Assembly (NCBI GenBank): GCA_022843845.1
Contig: JALHMW010000033.1
Coordinates: forward strand, 1 to 50,220
Length of the DNA stretch: 50,220 nucleotides
Reading direction: 5' to 3'
DNA from: Archangium sp.
GTDB taxonomy: Bacteria > Myxococcota > Myxococcia > Myxococcales > Myxococcaceae
Shown in pieces: positions 1-8,793 of this stretch. The notes under the pieces are model-generated. The model ran no database searches. It saw only the letters and a list, made by a program, of their open reading frames with translations, and was not told the DNA's origin. How positions within the stretch are numbered: the first letter of the stretch is position 1; each line of letters opens with the position of its first letter. Position numbers and translations under genes: made by a program.

Positions 1-372
1 CCAGCGGAGCCGCCCGCAGAGCCACCAGCGGAGCCGCCCGCAGAACCACCAGCCGAGCCGCCCGCAGAACCACCAGCCGAGCCGCCCGCAGAACCACCAG
101 CCGAGCCGCCTGCAGAACCGCCAGCCGAGCCGCCCGCAGAACCACCCGCCGAGCCGCCCGCGTCACCACCCGCAGTGCCTCCCGCAGAACCACCAGCGGA
201 GCCGCCTGCAGAACCACCAGCGGAGCCGCCCGCAGAGCCACCAGCGGAGCCGCCCGCAGAGCCACCAGCGGAGCCGCCCGCAGAGCCACCAGCGGAGCCG
301 CCTGCAGAACCACCAGCGGAGCCGCCCGCCGAACCACCAGCGGAGCCGCCCGCAGAACCACCCGCGGAACCT
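1..372 (-). repeat. 12-bp coding minisatellite (SAGG units)
   Basis: On the minus strand the unit encodes Ser-Ala-Gly-Gly. Alternating synonymous forms (tctgcgggcggc and tccgctggtggc) make a 24-bp higher-order period. Occasional units read TAGG or DAGG. The array continues past the left edge, so its full length is unknown. The unit is a multiple of three, so gain or loss of copies keeps the frame. Confidence 0.85.
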
Positions 373-515
373 GCGTCAGGCGTCACGCACTGTGCCGCCG
401 AACAGACCTGACCGCTCGAGCAATCGCTGTTGGTGTCGCAGGTGCCGGAGTTACAGCCAGCGAGCACCATCGCGGCGACGGCGACGCTGAACCACACGGT
501 GAAGTTCGTTCTCAT
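1..515 (-). CDS. Ser-Ala-Gly-Gly repeat lipoprotein, cut by the left edge
   Basis: An open frame runs leftward from an ATG at 515 and leaves the window. The first 21 residues are a lipoprotein signal with lipobox VLAGC (Cys21). A short segment with five further Cys follows (CDTNSDCSSGQVC and AAQC), then PDAG and a stretch built almost only of SAGG units to the edge. The Cys segment resembles short Cys-rich modules common in myxobacterial surface lipoproteins. The functional domain should lie beyond the repeat, outside the window. The start is supported by the signal peptide directly after it. Function unknown; probably outer-membrane or surface attached. Confidence 0.75.
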   Translation of the reverse strand, partial: MRTNFTVWFSVAVAAMVLAGCNSGTCDTNSDCSSGQVCSAAQCVTPDAGSAGGSAGGSAGGSAGGSAGGSAGGSAGGSAGGSAGGSAGGSAGGSAGGSAGGSAGGSAGGSAGGTAGGDAGGSAGGSAGGSAGGSAGGSAGGSAGGSAGGSAGGSAGGSAGGSAGGSAGGSA

Positions 516-901
516 GCGGCGCTTTCTTACACTCTGAGAACTCTGGTGGAAGGCTTGACGAGCACTTTTCCTCTCGGCGTGCTTGTGCGGCCAGTGCACA
601 CCTTCGCCTCGAGGCGAGGCGAAGGCAGGTCGAGCCCCGCCGGCCCTCTGCTCTTCGTCACGAGTGACAGGATGCGACTGCGGGACGGGCGCCCTGGCCG
701 TCGTCTCGTCTCGTCGCTGCTGGGAGTCGTTGAGAACGTCGTGGTTTCGAACGGGAGGCGCGGGTCGCTCACCATGATGGGTGAAACATCAGGGTGATTG
801 ACTGCTCGTCGGAGGGGCTCCCAACCGTCGGATCAGTCGACCCGGCTCGATGGCGCGCGCGGTGCTCCCGCTGTCGGCTCACCCTGAAGCAGGGAGCCAC
901 C
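516..901. other. 386-bp intergenic stretch, no gene supported
   Basis: The stretch lies between two divergently read genes. Short open frames occur on both strands but none has a ribosome site, recognisable motif or natural composition. It should hold the promoters of the left-edge lipoprotein and of the gene at 902. No clear -35/-10 pair was recognised. Confidence 0.5.
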
Positions 902-1360
902 ATGGACATCGCCACGCAGCCTCGCCCTTCACCTGCCCAGCAACGTCTCGAATGGAACGCGCGGTACTGGAGGAACGAACCCCACGGCTCCCTGTGGCGT
1001 CGCCTCAAGGACGCGCTGCGCCGTGACTGGCTCCAGACCCGTGCAGACGCGCGCGCCGGAGGCCGAGACCTTCGCCAGCGCACCGTGAACACCCTTCGCC
1101 AGGCCATCGGCACCGAGTGGATTCCCGATGACGAGACGCCCAACCCCGGCCCCGTCGATCTCGAGGCGACGTGGAAGCTGGCCGAGCCGGGCATCCGGTA
1201 CGGCGTCGGCGCGCGCGCGCAGTACGGCGTCGAGTACGCGCGGTGGAACGACGAGCTCGAGGCCCGGCTGATCGCCGAGTGGGATGAGAAGGCCACCGGG
1301 GCCTCGTTCGCGTCGGTGCGCACCTTCGTTCGGCAGGGGTGGGACGCCAGGACGCGGTAG
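902..1360 (+). CDS. Small soluble protein of unknown function (152 aa)
   Basis: The ATG at 902 is chosen because AGGGAG sits just upstream at good spacing. An in-frame GTG at 794 would add an unconvincing N-terminus. The protein has no signal peptide or membrane segment. It is rich in Trp, Arg and Ala, and its first half is strongly basic and helical (for example EWNARYWRNEP and SLWRRLKDALRRDW). The second half is more acidic and has a GVGARAQYG stretch. I recognise no family. It converges on feoB with a 25-bp gap, so no shared operon is implied. Confidence 0.65.
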   Translation: MDIATQPRPSPAQQRLEWNARYWRNEPHGSLWRRLKDALRRDWLQTRADARAGGRDLRQRTVNTLRQAIGTEWIPDDETPNPGPVDLEATWKLAEPGIRYGVGARAQYGVEYARWNDELEARLIAEWDEKATGASFASVRTFVRQGWDARTR

Positions 1361-1385
1361 GCGACCTGTCGCGTCGCTCCCGCCG

Positions 1386-3269
1386 TCAGAGGCCGGCGGC
1401 TGACGCGAGCTGGTACACCACGACCGACAGCACCCACGCCGCGCCGTACGTGTAGACGAACACGAACAGCGGCCACCGCCACGAGCGCGTCTCTCGCCGC
1501 ACCGCCGCCAGGGTGCTGATGCACTGGCAGGCGAGCACGAAGAACACCATCAACGAGAGCGCCGTGGCCATGCCGTAGGCCGTGGTGCCGTCAGCGCGCC
1601 GCGCGTCTCGTAAGCGGTCGGCCAACGGCGCGGGGTCATCGCCCGTGTCTTCGATGCCGAAGATGACGCCGAGCGTGCCGACCATCAGCTCACGCGCTCC
1701 GAGGGAGCCGATGAGCCCGACGTTGAGTCGCCAGTCGAAGCCCGCCGGCGTCGTCACCGGTTCGAGCGCCCGGCCCACCGACGCGGCGAGGCTGCCGTAC
1801 ATCGCCACCACGCGAGGGGTCGCCTCGGGCGGTGGCGTGCCCGCAGAAGGGCCAGGCACGGTGAGCAGCGCCCAGAGCACCACGGCGGCGATGAGAATGA
1901 CCGAGCCGACGTCGCGAACGAAGCGCGTCGCCGCGCGCCAGCCGACACGTGCCACCACCGCGACCTGCGGCACCCGGTAGGGAGGCAGCTCGAGCACCAG
2001 CGGCAGGGGCTGCGAGGTGCGCTTGACGGTTCGCCCCAGCACCAGCGACGCGATGAGGCCGAAGCCCAGACCCGCGAAGTAGAGCGCCACGAAGAGCCCT
2101 CCGCGGAACCACACCGACTTCGCCGCGAAGAACGTCGTGATGAGCAGGCCGTAGGTGGGAATGCGCGCCGAGCACGTCATCAGCGGCAGCACGAGAATCG
2201 TCCGCAGCCGCTGGCCCGGGTCCCGAATGATGCGCGCTGACGAGATGGCCGGCACCGCGCACGCGTGCGCCGAGAGCAACGGCACGAACGAACGCCCACC
2301 CAGCCCCGCGAAGCGCAGCAGCCGGTCCACCAGGAACGTGCCGCGCGCGAGGTAGCCCGAGGCGTCGATGAGCTCGAGCGCCACGGTGAGGATGACGATC
2401 TGCGGCAGGAACGCGAGCACCGTGCCGGCGCCACCGAGCACGCCGTCGACGAGCAGCGACGACACCCAGCCCGTGCCGAGGGCGCCCTCGATGCGCGCGC
2501 CGAGCGCCTGGTTCAGCACGTCGATGAGGCCCGTGACGGGCTCGGCGATGAAGAAGACTGCCGCGAAGAGCGCCGTCATGAAGGCGAGAAAGAAGACCGG
2601 CCCGAGCAGCGGGTGGAGCAGCACGGCGTCGAGCCGCTCCGTGCGCGCCCGGACTCTCGCGAAGGCTTCTTTCGCGTCGACCCGCGGCTGGAGCACGCGC
2701 TTCGCCAGCGCCTCGACGTCGATGCTGTCTGTCGGAGGCACCGCCTTCAGCCGCGCGGCCTCGGCGGTCACCTCGAGCACCCGGGCACGCACGGTGGCTT
2801 CACGCGCGCTGGTGGCGACGACCGGCACGCCGAGCGCCTCACTCAACCCCGTCGCGTCGAGCTCGAAGCCCTGGGCAATCAACGCGTCGTGCTGGGTGGC
2901 GAGCACCAAGAGGGGCAGCCCGCGGCGCCGCAGCTCGAGCGTCAACCGCAACCCGAGCTCGAGCTGCGTGGCGTCGAGCACCTGCGCGATGACGGCGGGC
3001 GTCTGGTGGTGCGTGAGCTCTTCCAGGAATCGGCGGGCGTGGCCTTCGTCGCTCTCGGGGTCGGTGTCGCCTTCGACGGTGTACACGCCGGGCAGGTCGA
3101 CGAAGCGCACTGCCTCGCTCTCGGAGATCGGCACCTGCGCCTCGAGCACGTCGACCGTCACGCCGGGGAAGTTGCCGACCTTCGCGTGCGCGCCGGTGAC
3201 GGCGTTGAAGAGCGACGACTTGCCCGCGTTCGGCCGGCCGACGAGGGTGACGATGGCCGTCTCGGTCAT
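1386..3269 (-). CDS. feoB: Ferrous iron transport protein B (FeoB)
   Basis: FeoB is the inner-membrane Fe(II) permease with an N-terminal G domain. The 627-residue frame shows G1 GRPNAGKS (11-18), G2 Thr in GVTVD (36-40), G3 DLPG (58-61), then a polytopic membrane part. Both Gate-type motifs with the conserved Cys are present (HACAVPA and TCSARIPTY), as is a C-terminal ACQCISTLAAVRRE stretch. The ATG at 3269 overlaps the feoA stop as ATGA, which fixes the start. The G4 position reads TQHD (125-128) where NxxD is expected, so guanine specificity may be altered. At 627 residues it is shorter than enterobacterial FeoB (about 770). The C-terminal FeoC-like region is absent. Confidence 0.93.
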   Translation of the reverse strand: MTETAIVTLVGRPNAGKSSLFNAVTGAHAKVGNFPGVTVDVLEAQVPISESEAVRFVDLPGVYTVEGDTDPESDEGHARRFLEELTHHQTPAVIAQVLDATQLELGLRLTLELRRRGLPLLVLATQHDALIAQGFELDATGLSEALGVPVVATSAREATVRARVLEVTAEAARLKAVPPTDSIDVEALAKRVLQPRVDAKEAFARVRARTERLDAVLLHPLLGPVFFLAFMTALFAAVFFIAEPVTGLIDVLNQALGARIEGALGTGWVSSLLVDGVLGGAGTVLAFLPQIVILTVALELIDASGYLARGTFLVDRLLRFAGLGGRSFVPLLSAHACAVPAISSARIIRDPGQRLRTILVLPLMTCSARIPTYGLLITTFFAAKSVWFRGGLFVALYFAGLGFGLIASLVLGRTVKRTSQPLPLVLELPPYRVPQVAVVARVGWRAATRFVRDVGSVILIAAVVLWALLTVPGPSAGTPPPEATPRVVAMYGSLAASVGRALEPVTTPAGFDWRLNVGLIGSLGARELMVGTLGVIFGIEDTGDDPAPLADRLRDARRADGTTAYGMATALSLMVFFVLACQCISTLAAVRRETRSWRWPLFVFVYTYGAAWVLSVVVYQLASAAGL

Positions 3270-3511
3270 GGGCGCGCTCCGGTGATGGGCGAGACCTCGA
3301 CGTGGAGCGCCAGGGCCCGGTCGATGGCCAGCTCGGTGCGCTCCGCCACGCGCACGTGCAGGGGGCCCGACCACGGCGCCCGTCGCAGCACCGTCACCGA
3401 ACAGCCTTCGACGAGCCCGACCGCGCGCAGCCACGTTGCTTCACGAGGCTCGAGGTGCAGGGCGGCGACGAGCGCGGGCGTGTGGAGCGGGAGTGCATCG
3501 AGGGACGTCAC
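3266..3511 (-). CDS. feoA: FeoA-domain protein
   Basis: FeoA is a small SH3-like cytosolic partner of FeoB. The frame encodes 81 residues with the typical pattern: alternating small and hydrophobic residues, a central LRAVGLVEGCSVTVLRRAPW segment and a C-terminal beta stretch ending LALHVEVSPI. Its TGA overlaps the feoB ATG, so the pair is translationally coupled. The GTG at 3511 is taken as the start because the FeoA fold begins directly after it. An ATG about 60 bp upstream in frame is possible but would add a non-conserved Arg/Pro-rich leader. No Fur-box-like sequence was recognised upstream. Confidence 0.82.
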   Translation of the reverse strand: MTSLDALPLHTPALVAALHLEPREATWLRAVGLVEGCSVTVLRRAPWSGPLHVRVAERTELAIDRALALHVEVSPITGARP

Positions 3512-3621
3512 GGCCCCGCGCGTGTAGCGCTGGGGTGGGCCTCGCGTCCAACAAACCGGAGTCGGCGAGCGCATCAGCCACTGGCGCGCGGGCTTTCGCG
3601 CTCGGCGGCAACGGCGTGAAG

Positions 3622-3930
3622 TCAGTGAGAATCGTGCGTCGCACTCGTCGCGCGGGCGGCCCGATGCTTCGGCGACTCCAGCGTCGTGCGACATGCGACC
3701 CGGAGCGCTTCGGCGACGTTCGGGGGCACGACGATCGGGCTGTGGACCTCTGGGCAGCGGTGCGTGACGACGCCGCGATCGAGCGTCTCGATGGCCTCTG
3801 CTGGCTGCCCCAGAATCGAGACCCCGAGGCCCGATTCGAACACCGTCCAGTGGAAGAAGGGCACCGTCCCTGAAGGTCCCCACGCGCCCGTAGGACGCGC
3901 TCCACAGATGCTGTACCTGAAGGGAAACAC
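3622..3930 (-). CDS. Hypothetical protein (102 aa)
   Basis: The frame opens with a GTG at 3930, three codons after an in-frame stop, and ends 110 bp upstream of feoA. The protein reads naturally ([14 protein letters not shown] near the start, then [16 protein letters not shown], and [20 protein letters not shown]). Its codons are mostly G/C-ending like those of neighbouring genes. No ribosome site is evident and I recognise no family. It could be a short intact gene upstream of feoAB or the remaining part of a longer one. Confidence 0.4.
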   Translation of the reverse strand: MFPFRYSICGARPTGAWGPSGTVPFFHWTVFESGLGVSILGQPAEAIETLDRGVVTHRCPEVHSPIVVPPNVAEALRVACRTTLESPKHRAARATSATHDSH

Positions 3931-4062
3931 GAAGGGGCTCTAGCGCGACGACGATCGCCCGCCCACGACGACCAACGCGAGTACCGCCGACGTGCGACAT
4001 CTTTCACGGCGCGGCGTCGTCCCCGGAAGACCCCACTCGCCCCGTCGGAATGGAACGCCATC

Positions 4063-5034
4063 ATGAAGACTTCGTTCGCGACCCTGCTGCTCCTCGGCCT
4101 GGCCAGTTCCTGTGGCCCGACCGACCTCGTCGAAGAGCCGCTCGAATCTGAGCTGGCTGAACATGAGCAGGGGCTCTCGTTTGGCACCGTGTCCTTCTCC
4201 GACACCTTCGACCCCGACTGGGAGGACCAGCAGCGCGCCTGGAAGCGCGCGACCTGGCTTCAAAATGGCACCCAGATGGACCCCAGCCGGGCCTTCACCA
4301 GTGACGCCGGGCGCCTCGTTCAGGTGGTGTTGCCCGGAACGCCCTACCGGGGCGGCTCCATCGAGACCGTCGGTGAGTTCGGGTACGGGCGCTGGCAGGC
4401 CCGCCTCAAGCCGTCATCGGTGCCAGGACTGCTCAACAGCATGTTCATCAAGGACTGGGACGACCGGCAGACCCCAGCAGACGGGAACGATGGCCTCAAG
4501 GCCGAGGTCGACATCGAGTTCCTGACCTACACATTCTCGGGAAACACCGGGAAGGTCTGGCTCGCAGTTCACTTCGACGGCCGGCAGCAATACGGCACGC
4601 TCTTGCCCCTGTCCTTCAACCCGTCGAAGGCCTTTCGCGTCTGGGGTTTCGACGTGCTTCCCTCGCAGATTCGCTGGCACGTCGATGGGAAGGTCATTCA
4701 CACGTACAACTACCCAACGGGCAAGATCGCGCCGCGCTACGAGATGTTCTTCAACTCGTGGACGCGGCCCAACTGGATCAACGGGCCCCCGGCCGTCGAG
4801 GGTCGCTACGAGGTCGACTGGGTTCGCTTCTCGAACCTCGTGACGGACCCGGACTGCGCGACCGGCGTGCCCAGCACCGATGGGACGGTCTGCTGCGCCA
4901 GGGCGTGTGGACGGTGCGGTGGCTCGGGGTGCAGCGGACTGCCAGGTGGGAGTCGCAACTGCTGCAGCGGCCAGATTCTCGGTTCAAGGGTGCTCTGTTC
5001 TGGCGCGGCACCGCCCTGCGTGTTGAGCCCGTAG
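4063..5034 (+). CDS. Secreted GH16-type beta-glucanase lipoprotein
   Basis: A 323-residue exported protein with a lipoprotein-like signal ending LASSC (Cys17). Residues about 45-258 form a glycoside hydrolase family 16 domain. The catalytic motif is E-V-D-I-E at 148-152, with the nucleophile and acid/base Glu two residues either side of the Asp. The flanking pattern [11 protein letters not shown] and the later RWHVDGKVI also fit. GH16 enzymes cleave beta-1,3 or beta-1,3-1,4 glucans and related polysaccharides. Residues 264-320 are a Cys-rich tail ([17 protein letters not shown], then NCC and two more Cys), perhaps a surface or binding module. For a predatory or saprophytic myxobacterium a role in attacking polysaccharide is plausible; the substrate is not shown by the sequence. 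Confidence 0.88.
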   Translation: MKTSFATLLLLGLASSCGPTDLVEEPLESELAEHEQGLSFGTVSFSDTFDPDWEDQQRAWKRATWLQNGTQMDPSRAFTSDAGRLVQVVLPGTPYRGGSIETVGEFGYGRWQARLKPSSVPGLLNSMFIKDWDDRQTPADGNDGLKAEVDIEFLTYTFSGNTGKVWLAVHFDGRQQYGTLLPLSFNPSKAFRVWGFDVLPSQIRWHVDGKVIHTYNYPTGKIAPRYEMFFNSWTRPNWINGPPAVEGRYEVDWVRFSNLVTDPDCATGVPSTDGTVCCARACGRCGGSGCSGLPGGSRNCCSGQILGSRVLCSGAAPPCVLSP

Positions 5035-5333
5035 CTGTCGGCTCCACACCGCCGCACCAGCAGTGACTCCAGCAACGACGTCACCTCGGGAGCCAGCGGC
5101 GCGCCGTCGTCGAGCGTCTCGCGACCTGCGCTTCGACGAGCTGACGAAACCGCAACCGCGCGCGGTGCAGCAGACCTCCTCGATTTACACTGCTCAGCTC
5201 CTCACTTCGGTGAGCCGGGAAGAGGCTGTTGCTCGCCCATGCAAGAGATCCTGGCGAAGTACGAGGCCAGGTTCGGGCCGGTGGAGATCATCGATCCGGG
5301 CACACCCGTTCACTGAACCAATCTCTGCGGCGC
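5035..5333. other. 299-bp gap with fragments only
   Basis: No convincing full gene. A 25-codon plus-strand frame at 5239-5316 starts with ATG after a purine-rich GGGAAGAGG and reads naturally (EILAKYEARFGPVEIIDPG). A minus-strand frame near 5040-5150 reads LDDGAPLAPEVTSLLESLL without a clear start. Both may be remnants of lost genes. Confidence 0.35.
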
Positions 5334-6008
5334 CTACGGACCTCCGGCATCGGAGGCGCCTGCGTCGGCGACGCCGAGTGAGCAGGTCGAGCAGGTCTTC
5401 TTGAGGCAGTCGAGGACCTGAGGCCCGTTGGGCAGCGCGACGATTCGCGGGCAGCGAGTCAAGCAGACGCCATATTCCGCGTCGGGAAAGCCGCAGCGCG
5501 ATACCCAGCCCGCGCAGATGGCCTGGCAGGACCCGCGGCTGAGCTCGGGACAGAGCGCTTTGCAGGCGCCGCACTGCGTCTCTTGGAGGCCGCCGCAGTA
5601 CTCACCTTGCTCGCGAGAACACGGGTTGCACTCGACCGTGCCCCCGCACCCGTCGGGCACCTCGGCGCAACTGGTGATGCCCGCGCAGGCCGGCACGTCG
5701 GTCTGTGGTGCCCTGCAGAACTCGCCGTTGCACACGCAGGGGGCCGTGCAACCTGCGACGCACGGCCGGACACAGAAGCCCTTGCCGACCCCGTCTGAGT
5801 TCCGTGCGGCGAGACACCTGAGCGGCGGCTCGCACGAGTCGGAGCGGGTGCGGCCCTCGGCGTCGACGAACAACGAGCACCGGTCACCGAGCGTGCCGGT
5901 CCCGCGCTCGACGCAGCTCGAGGCGACGACGAGGCAGAGGAGCAGGGGGACGCGCGCTATGCCGAAGACCCACCTGAAGACGAGATGCCAGTACACTCGG
6001 CCACGCAT
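5334..6008 (-). CDS. Cys-rich secreted lipoprotein (224 aa)
   Basis: The N-terminus has a basic start, a hydrophobic segment (residues 12-30) and a Cys at 32 after VVASS, so export and probably lipidation are expected. The mature part contains more than 25 Cys in short modules (CTAPCVCNGEFC, then CGGTVECNPC, then CGACKALCPELSRGSC). This suggests a disulphide-knitted extracellular protein. The tail ends DAGASDAGGP, the Asp-Ala-Gly composition typical of myxobacterial surface lipoproteins. It faces the GH16 gene convergently. No enzymatic motif is visible. Confidence 0.75.
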   Translation of the reverse strand: MRGRVYWHLVFRWVFGIARVPLLLCLVVASSCVERGTGTLGDRCSLFVDAEGRTRSDSCEPPLRCLAARNSDGVGKGFCVRPCVAGCTAPCVCNGEFCRAPQTDVPACAGITSCAEVPDGCGGTVECNPCSREQGEYCGGLQETQCGACKALCPELSRGSCQAICAGWVSRCGFPDAEYGVCLTRCPRIVALPNGPQVLDCLKKTCSTCSLGVADAGASDAGGP

Positions 6009-6017
6009 GCGTGAACC

Positions 6018-6278
6018 CTACGCCAAACAAGATCCCGCTGGTGAACCGTCGCCGGCGTTCCCCAGGTGAATCCACTCATCGACCTTCTCGTCCTGGAGCG
6101 GCTGCAGCTCGCTGCGGCCGTCGCTGATCATCCGGTGGAAGAGCCGCGGAGGATTGCTGCTCAGGATTTCTTCCAGCTTCGGCGCGGTATCGAACTCGTG
6201 GAGCGGCCAGAGCCAGCGCAGAAATTCCCTCGGCTGACTGAGTTGCTCCAGAGTTGAACCCAGGCGAACCCAGCGCCT
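6018..6278 (-). pseudogene. Possible protein remnant without a start codon
   Basis: An 87-codon minus-strand frame bounded by TGA and TAG reads like a real protein (FLRWLWPLHEFDTAPKLEEI and HRMISDGRSELQPLQDEKVD). It has no start codon in its first half. Its codons are less G/C-ending than the neighbours'. The complementary plus-strand frame also stays open but looks less natural. I read it as the C-terminal part of a decayed gene of unknown family. Confidence 0.3.
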
Positions 6279-6359
6279 TCAGCGCGTCGTGTCAGCCCTA
6301 TCGGCTATGAGCTTCTCCGCAGGCCGCGCGTGCGGCTCGAAGGGTCTGGAGGGCGTGTC

Positions 6360-7727
6360 ATGGCGAAGGGCGTGAAGACTCACTTTACCTGTCAGTCGTG
6401 CGGGTACGTGGCGGCGAAGTGGTTGGGCCGGTGCACCGAGTGCGGCACCTGGGGCAGCCTCGTCGAAGAGGTCGAGCTGTCGAAGGCGTCTCAGGCGCGG
6501 CCTGCGTGGGGCTCGTCGACGGGGCAGAGCAAGCCGGTGCTGCTGAAGGAGGTCGACAGCGCGAAGGAGGCGCGGCGGCTCACCGGCATCGCGGAGCTCG
6601 ATCGCGTGCTCGGTGGCGGCGTCGTCCAGGGCAGTCTCGTGCTGCTCGGCGGAGACCCCGGCATCGGCAAGTCGACGCTCCTGTTGAGCGCGATGGACCG
6701 GCTGTCGAGAGACCGCCCCGGGCTCTACGTCTCGGGTGAAGAGTCGCTCCAGCAGACCAAGATGCGCGCCGAGCGGTTGGGCGTCGGTGGCGAGCAGATG
6801 CACCTGTTCGCCGAGACCGACCTCGAGAAGATCCTCACCGCGACCGAGAAGCTGGCGCCGGGCTCGCTGGTCGTCGACTCGATTCAGACGATGTTCCTGC
6901 CTGAGCTCGGCAGCGCGCCCGGCAGCGTGAGCCAGGTGAGGGAGTGCGCGGGCCGCCTGATGGCGTGGGCGAAGAAGACCGGCGTGCCGACGTTCATGGT
7001 GGGCCACGTGACGAAAGAGGGCTCCATCGCCGGGCCTCGCGTGCTCGAGCACATGGTCGACACCGTCCTCTACTTCGAGGGCGAGCGTGGGCACCCCTTC
7101 CGCCTGCTGCGCGCGCACAAGAACCGCTTCGGTTCGACGAATGAGATTGGCGTCTTCGAGATGAAGGGCGCGGGGCTCGCCGAGGTGCCTGACCCGAGCG
7201 CGCTGTTCCTCTCGGAGCGCCCGAGGAACGCCGCTGGCAGCGTCGTCACGTCGACCCTGAACGGCACCCGGCCCATCCTCGTCGAGGTGCAGGCCCTGGT
7301 GGCGCCGACGGGCTACGGCACCGCACGACGAACGGCCATGGGCGTCGATTCTCAGCGCGTGGCGCTGCTCGCGGCCGTGCTCGAGAAGAAAGAAGACGTG
7401 CAGCTCGTCGGGTGCGACCTCTTCGTGAACGTCGCCGGCGGCATGAGCCTCACCGAACCGGCGAGCGATCTCGCGGTCTGCGCCGCGCTGGTGTCGTCAC
7501 TGCAGAACCGCCCCGTCGACGCGCAGACGTTGATTCTGGGAGAGGTCGGCCTCGCGGGTGAGGTGCGCGCCGTCGGGCAGATCGAGCCCCGCCTCGCCGA
7601 GGCCCAGAAGATGGGCTTCAAGCGCGTGGTGCTCCCGAAGTCGTCGGCCAAGCGGCTCGACTTCGATCTCAAGATGGAGGTGATGGCCGTCGAGACGCTC
7701 GGCGATGCGCTGCGGCTGTTGTTCTGA
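6360..7727 (+). CDS. radA: DNA repair ATPase RadA (Sms)
   Basis: RadA is a RecA-related helicase that drives branch migration in recombination and repair. The 455-residue product matches the usual length. In order it shows an N-terminal zinc finger C-x2-C-x10-C-x2-C (Cys11, 14, 25, 28), a Walker A motif GDPGIGKST (98-106), the RadA-specific KNRFG motif (254-258), and a C-terminal Lon-protease-like domain. The ATG at 6360 has GGAGG at 8-nt spacing and directly precedes MAKGVKTHFTCQSCG. A GTG-type start at 6330 is less likely. It appears monocistronic, converging on the DUF6748 gene. Confidence 0.95.
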   Translation: MAKGVKTHFTCQSCGYVAAKWLGRCTECGTWGSLVEEVELSKASQARPAWGSSTGQSKPVLLKEVDSAKEARRLTGIAELDRVLGGGVVQGSLVLLGGDPGIGKSTLLLSAMDRLSRDRPGLYVSGEESLQQTKMRAERLGVGGEQMHLFAETDLEKILTATEKLAPGSLVVDSIQTMFLPELGSAPGSVSQVRECAGRLMAWAKKTGVPTFMVGHVTKEGSIAGPRVLEHMVDTVLYFEGERGHPFRLLRAHKNRFGSTNEIGVFEMKGAGLAEVPDPSALFLSERPRNAAGSVVTSTLNGTRPILVEVQALVAPTGYGTARRTAMGVDSQRVALLAAVLEKKEDVQLVGCDLFVNVAGGMSLTEPASDLAVCAALVSSLQNRPVDAQTLILGEVGLAGEVRAVGQIEPRLAEAQKMGFKRVVLPKSSAKRLDFDLKMEVMAVETLGDALRLLF

Positions 7728-7772
7728 GCCACCCGACTCAGACGGCGCCGAGCCTGACCTGAAACGACGACA

Positions 7773-7796
7773 CCCCGACTCCGTGAAGAGCCGGGG
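7773..7796 (-). terminator. Hairpin after the DUF6748 gene
   Basis: CCCCGACTC and GAGCCGGGG flank a 6-nt loop. Read on the minus strand the 9-bp stem is complete with one G-U pair and is followed by TGTCGTCGTTTC. It lies about 30 bp past the stop of the leftward gene and could also end radA. Confidence 0.5.
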
Positions 7797-7824
7797 CGCT
7801 GGTGAGGCGACGACGAGGAGGACC

Positions 7825-8727
7825 TTACTCCTCGAGGAACTCGGCCTCGCACGCGTAACGCGGGCAGATGTTCATCCACGACACCAGGCGGTAGCCCGGG
7901 TCGCACGACGGCACGTAGTACGCGCAGACACCCGGCGGCGTGCACTGGCCCGTCGGCATCGTGCAGCGGTCCGGCGAGCGCTCGTACGAGTGAATCTGGC
8001 CGCTCGGGCACGCGGCCGGGCGCTCGATGGCGCAGCCGAACTCGCGGTCAGGCAGCTGGACGAAGACCTGGCTCGCCGTCACCGTGACGTGCCGGTTCTT
8101 GCGAACGATCCTCCCAGCGATGACCGTCTTCCCCGAGAACGCGCGCGACATCATCCACTGGTCGTCCACCATCGTGGCGAGCGCGGCCGACAGGTCGAGG
8201 TCGGTCGCCATCGTGTGGCCGGTGGTGCGGTTGAGCCGTGTCGTCTGCAGGTTCGCGCAGGGCGTGGTGACGCAGCCAATCTTCGAGGGGAACACGCCGT
8301 AGAACTTGTCGGTCGCCGTGAACGTCTTCCCCGGCATGCCGCGGTACGCCAGCTTCACCATCAGCGTGCGGGTGCCGAAGCGCGACTCTCTGGGCCCCAG
8401 GCGCCCGAAGAGAATGAGCTCGTTGTCAGGCGAGCTACGAACGACGTCCTGCGTCGCCACCGGCAGGCTCGAGTCCGAGAAGTCGAACGCGCTCACGTAG
8501 CGCTCCTGCATCGTGCTGTTGAGGTCCTTCACCCAGTAGCCGCCACACATCGGCGACACGCAGCGGCGGTAGTCCCGGCGCGCGATGAGGTACGTGTCCT
8601 TCGTGGTCGACAGCTCCTGCGAGTCGTCGGCGAGCGTATCTTCCGTGCCGTCGACTTCGAGGCTCGACACGCCACACGCCGTGCTCAGCACCGTCAGCGA
8701 CATCACCAGCCAGGTCTTGAGGTTCAT
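7825..8727 (-). CDS. DUF6748-type secreted protein (300 aa)
   Basis: The start at 8727 begins a signal-like segment (NLKTWLVMSLTVLSTAC, Cys18 a possible lipidation site). The next region is acidic, then YLIARRDYRRCVSPMCGGYW, which matches my recollection of DUF6748 proteins of Myxococcota. The rest is a beta-rich domain with paired Cys and a Cys-rich C-terminus (CTMPTGQCTPPGVC, then CDPGYRLVSWMNICPRYAC). Function unknown; an exported surface protein is likely. It converges on radA and is divergent from the lipoprotein gene at 8794, only 66 bp away, so the two may share a promoter region. Confidence 0.8.
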   Translation of the reverse strand: MNLKTWLVMSLTVLSTACGVSSLEVDGTEDTLADDSQELSTTKDTYLIARRDYRRCVSPMCGGYWVKDLNSTMQERYVSAFDFSDSSLPVATQDVVRSSPDNELILFGRLGPRESRFGTRTLMVKLAYRGMPGKTFTATDKFYGVFPSKIGCVTTPCANLQTTRLNRTTGHTMATDLDLSAALATMVDDQWMMSRAFSGKTVIAGRIVRKNRHVTVTASQVFVQLPDREFGCAIERPAACPSGQIHSYERSPDRCTMPTGQCTPPGVCAYYVPSCDPGYRLVSWMNICPRYACEAEFLEE

Positions 8728-8793
8728 GGTGGGTCGATGTGCGACGAATGCCGACACGAAGTCAAGCGCGCCCTGCGGCAGAGTGTCACCCCA

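Noticed and set aside
175..411. Plus-strand frame of Pro-Ala-Glu-Pro repeats at the left edge
   Set aside because: It is the antisense of the Ser-Ala-Gly-Gly lipoprotein stalk. The minus frame has a start, signal peptide and lipobox; the plus frame has none.
2265..3527. Long plus-strand open frame across feoB
   Set aside because: Antisense of feoB, Arg/His/Glu-rich without motifs; a product of high GC content.
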